Assembly: GCA_001485605.1 (NCBI GenBank)
Contig: FAON01000012.1
Coordinates: 298,501-362,500, forward strand
DNA length: 64,000 nt
Direction of reading: 5' to 3'
DNA from: Candidatus Kryptobacter tengchongensis
GTDB taxonomy: Bacteria > Bacteroidota > Ignavibacteria > Kryptoniales > Kryptoniaceae
Shown here: piece by piece, positions 61,936-64,000 of the stretch
How positions within the stretch are numbered: position 1 is the first letter of the stretch
How the letters are laid out: each line of letters begins with the position of its first letter
Notes under the pieces: generated by a model
The model's database searches: none
The model's input: the letters and a program-made list of their open reading frames with translations, nothing else
What the model was told of the DNA's origin: nothing
Program-made: the position numbers and the translations under genes

Positions 61936-64000
61936 TTAATAAACAAGGATGGGGTGCTTGTAATATTTTTCGGCATATTCACGCACCATTCTGTTAGTAT
62001 TGAAGAAATAGGTTATCGTTGCAATTGAATATCTAATTTTTTTAATCCATTCCCTGGGGATTCCGTTTTCATCTCTGTTGTAGAAAGCCGGGATGATTTC
62101 GTTTTCAAGCGTTTGATAAAGTGATTCAGCGTCAAGTTTATCTTGGATGTTCGGGTCTTCAATGGATTCATCTTTTCCTATAGCCCACCCATTCATTTGA
62201 TTGTAAGCTTCCCTCCACCAGCCATCAAGTATGCTGAAGTTAAGTCCGAAATTTAAAATTATTTTCTGTCCGCTTGTCCCGCTTGCCTCAAGTGGTCTTC
62301 TTGGGTTGTTAAGCCACAGGTCACATCCAGAGACGAGATGTCTTGCTATGTTCATATCATAATTTTCAAGGAAGATAACTTTGCCATAGAATTCAGGCAA
62401 TTTTGAGATCTGGATAATTCTTTGTAAAAATTCTTTTCCTGCGTCATCTCTTGGGTGTGCTTTGCCAGAGAAAATTATCTGGATAGGTTTAGTTTTATCA
62501 TTGAAAATTTTCTTTGCCCTATCAATGTCGTAAAAAATTAAAGGAGCTCTTTTATATGTTGCAAACCTTCTTGAGAATCCAATCGTGAGCGCATCTGGGG
62601 AAAGAATCATATTTATGTTGATTCTTGAATCAAGACCCATTTTCAAATGTTGGACAAGGAACTTTTCTCTCACAAATTCTATGAGGTTTCGCCTCAGTTC
62701 ATATCTTATTGCCCATATTTCTTCGTCTGTTATAAAGTTTTGATCAAGGACGCTTTCCCAAAGTTTAGGGTTTTCAATTTCCTCATACCATTTATCGCCT
62801 AATTTTTTCCTCCAAAATTCAAATGCGATTTTACTTAACCATGTTGGTAAATGCACCCCGTTTGTTATATGTCCAATGGGCACATCTTTTTCGGATTTGC
62901 TTTTGAAAAGGGGTTGCCACATTTTTCTGCTAACTATACCATTGAGCTCGCTTACCGCATTTGCATTTCTTGTGAGTTTCAAAGCGAGGACGGTCATACA
63001 AAATGTTTCTTGGTCATTATCGGGGTGAATTCTGCCATAAGCGAGAAATTCTTTTAGCGAAATTCCAAGTGATTTTATGAATTCACCAAGTGCATATTCA
63101 ATCAGATCGGGTGTAAATCTATCGTGTCCAGCTGGAACAGGGGTGTGAGTTGTGAATATGCATTTTTCTCTTACGATTTTTTCAGCTTCCTTTATTGTTT
63201 TACCTTTGTTAATTTCTTCTCGCAGGAGTTCAAGCGTTAAAAAGGCGCTATGACCTTCATTTAAATGAAATACCGAGGGTTCAATCCCCATTGCTTTTAA
63301 AAGCCTTACTCCGCCGATTCCAAGGACTATTTCTTGAAAGATTCTTGTTGTTGAATCGCCCCCATAAACTTTGCTTGTTATATCTCTGAAGTGGAAATCA
63401 TTTTCTGGTAAATTTGTATCAAGGAGATAAATTTTTGAAATTCCAACATTTATTTCCCATGCTTGAATGGAGACCTCGGTATGTGCTATGTTAAGTTTAA
63501 TTTTTAACGGTTCATTGTTTTGATTAATCACAAGTTTTATTGGCAGTAAACTTGGTTGAGCTGGGTTATATTCTTCTATTTGCCAGCCATTTTCAGAAAT
63601 TTTCTGATCAAAATATCCATGTCGGTAGAACAGACTTATTCCTACGAATGGCAAGCCGATATCGCTTGCTGATTTTGCATGATCTCCTGATAAAACTCCG
63701 AGTCCACCTGAATAAATTGGCAAACATTCATGTAATCCGAATTCAGCTGTGAAATAGGCAATTGGGTTATTTATAAATTCGGGGAAATTTTTTTCAGCAA
63801 GTTTCTTTTTTGTTTGGAGGTATTGTTTAAATTCTTCCAATATTTTCTTTACTTTTGATGAGAATTCTGTATTTGATAACCTTGCTTTAAGTTCGTTTTT
63901 TGAGATTGATTTTAATGTTTGGACTGCATTGTGATTTGAGATTTTCCATATCATCGGTGAGAGGTTTTCAAATATTTCTTGCGCTTCTGGGTTATAAGTC
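61936..64000 (-). CDS. glgP: Alpha-glucan phosphorylase (5' end beyond right edge)
   Basis: A GT35 glycogen/maltodextrin phosphorylase of the short bacterial/archaeal type. The visible 688 residues include AYFTAEFGLHECLPIYSGGLGVLSGDHAKSASDIGLP, FTTHTPVPAGHDRF, HITNGVHLPTWLS, FSRRFATYKRAPLIF and the PLP lysine in EASGTSGQKIILNFGLNFSILDGWW. An ATG exists at 63952-63954, but the frame stays open to the edge, and upstream residues TYNPEAQEIFENLSPMIWKI match the family's conserved N-terminus (W-NP-A--F--L-P--W). The true start is therefore outside the window. It releases glucose 1-phosphate from alpha-1,4-glucans. Confidence 0.92.
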   Translation of the reverse strand, partial: TYNPEAQEIFENLSPMIWKISNHNAVQTLKSISKNELKARLSNTEFSSKVKKILEEFKQYLQTKKKLAEKNFPEFINNPIAYFTAEFGLHECLPIYSGGLGVLSGDHAKSASDIGLPFVGISLFYRHGYFDQKISENGWQIEEYNPAQPSLLPIKLVINQNNEPLKIKLNIAHTEVSIQAWEINVGISKIYLLDTNLPENDFHFRDITSKVYGGDSTTRIFQEIVLGIGGVRLLKAMGIEPSVFHLNEGHSAFLTLELLREEINKGKTIKEAEKIVREKCIFTTHTPVPAGHDRFTPDLIEYALGEFIKSLGISLKEFLAYGRIHPDNDQETFCMTVLALKLTRNANAVSELNGIVSRKMWQPLFKSKSEKDVPIGHITNGVHLPTWLSKIAFEFWRKKLGDKWYEEIENPKLWESVLDQNFITDEEIWAIRYELRRNLIEFVREKFLVQHLKMGLDSRININMILSPDALTIGFSRRFATYKRAPLIFYDIDRAKKIFNDKTKPIQIIFSGKAHPRDDAGKEFLQRIIQISKLPEFYGKVIFLENYDMNIARHLVSGCDLWLNNPRRPLEASGTSGQKIILNFGLNFSILDGWWREAYNQMNGWAIGKDESIEDPNIQDKLDAESLYQTLENEIIPAFYNRDENGIPREWIKKIRYSIATITYFFNTNRMVREYAEKYYKHPILVY

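Overview
The window is A+T-rich and densely packed, with many 4-11 nt gene overlaps and few gaps. It looks like chromosomal sequence of a Gram-negative bacterium of the FCB superphylum (Bacteroidota/Ignavibacteria/Kryptonia side). The support is LptC and KdsD (LPS outer membrane), ExbB-ExbD-TonB, lipoproteins with lipoboxes, a DUF4175/DUF4159 pair and a methylmalonyl-CoA epimerase. A four-subunit PorGDAB pyruvate:ferredoxin oxidoreductase and a thiol-redox gene set suggest anaerobic or microaerobic life. Lys/Glu/Ile-rich proteins would fit a thermophile. The taxonomy is inference; no 16S gene is present. Three of the four candidate promoters are good sigma-70 type -35/-10 pairs with exactly 17-bp spacers, unlike the -33/-7 promoters of typical Bacteroidetes.

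Layout. 1-3861 (+): a compact run of sulfur/thiol-redox genes (DUF302, TlpA-like thioredoxin, zinc ribbon, two paralogous small DUF6132-like membrane proteins, OsmC, a c-heme DUF3365 protein, a methyltransferase, a rhodanese lipoprotein, DUF1858, a thiamine-binding-like protein). 3870-12497 (-): secreted proteins, a Crp/Fnr regulator, a carbohydrate pair (GH15-like enzyme and esterase sharing a duplicated N-terminal domain), PNP, a flippase-like membrane protein and Maf. 12526-13046: one secreted protein with its own promoter and terminator. 13099-15408 (-): lptC, kdsD and an unknown gene. 15533-15622: tRNA-Ser(GCU). 15663-21146 (+): bcp, an Rsm22-like methyltransferase, exbB/exbD/tonB, a fused phytol kinase/DUF92 protein and archease. 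21156-22874 (-): a lipoprotein and a lytic transglycosylase. 22875-23188 is a structured divergent intergenic region.

23189-36967 (+): dnaN-recF-dciA-gyrB-gyrA, secD-secF, a STAS protein, purA, an orphan histidine kinase and a methyltransferase. There is no dnaA. 36970-47689 (-): mutL, a dipeptide epimerase, a TSUP permease, an S41 protease, tmk, a Gfo/Idh oxidoreductase, dxs, xseB, xseA. 47834-52028 (-): an ARPP-1 family gene and porGDAB, each ending in a strong terminator. 52169-56263 (-): DUF4175 and DUF4159. 56413-56860 is a cluster of nested palindromic repeats. 56882-64000 (-): nucleotidyltransferase, uvrC, mce, a CNNM/CorC protein, ssb and an alpha-glucan phosphorylase running off the right edge.

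Most of the window is housekeeping. The places worth a second look are the 5' thiol-redox operon with its duplicated small membrane protein, the shared-domain carbohydrate pair, the fused polyprenol-kinase-like protein, the structured region upstream of dnaN, the repeat cluster at 56.4-56.9 kb and the DUF4175/DUF4159 unit.
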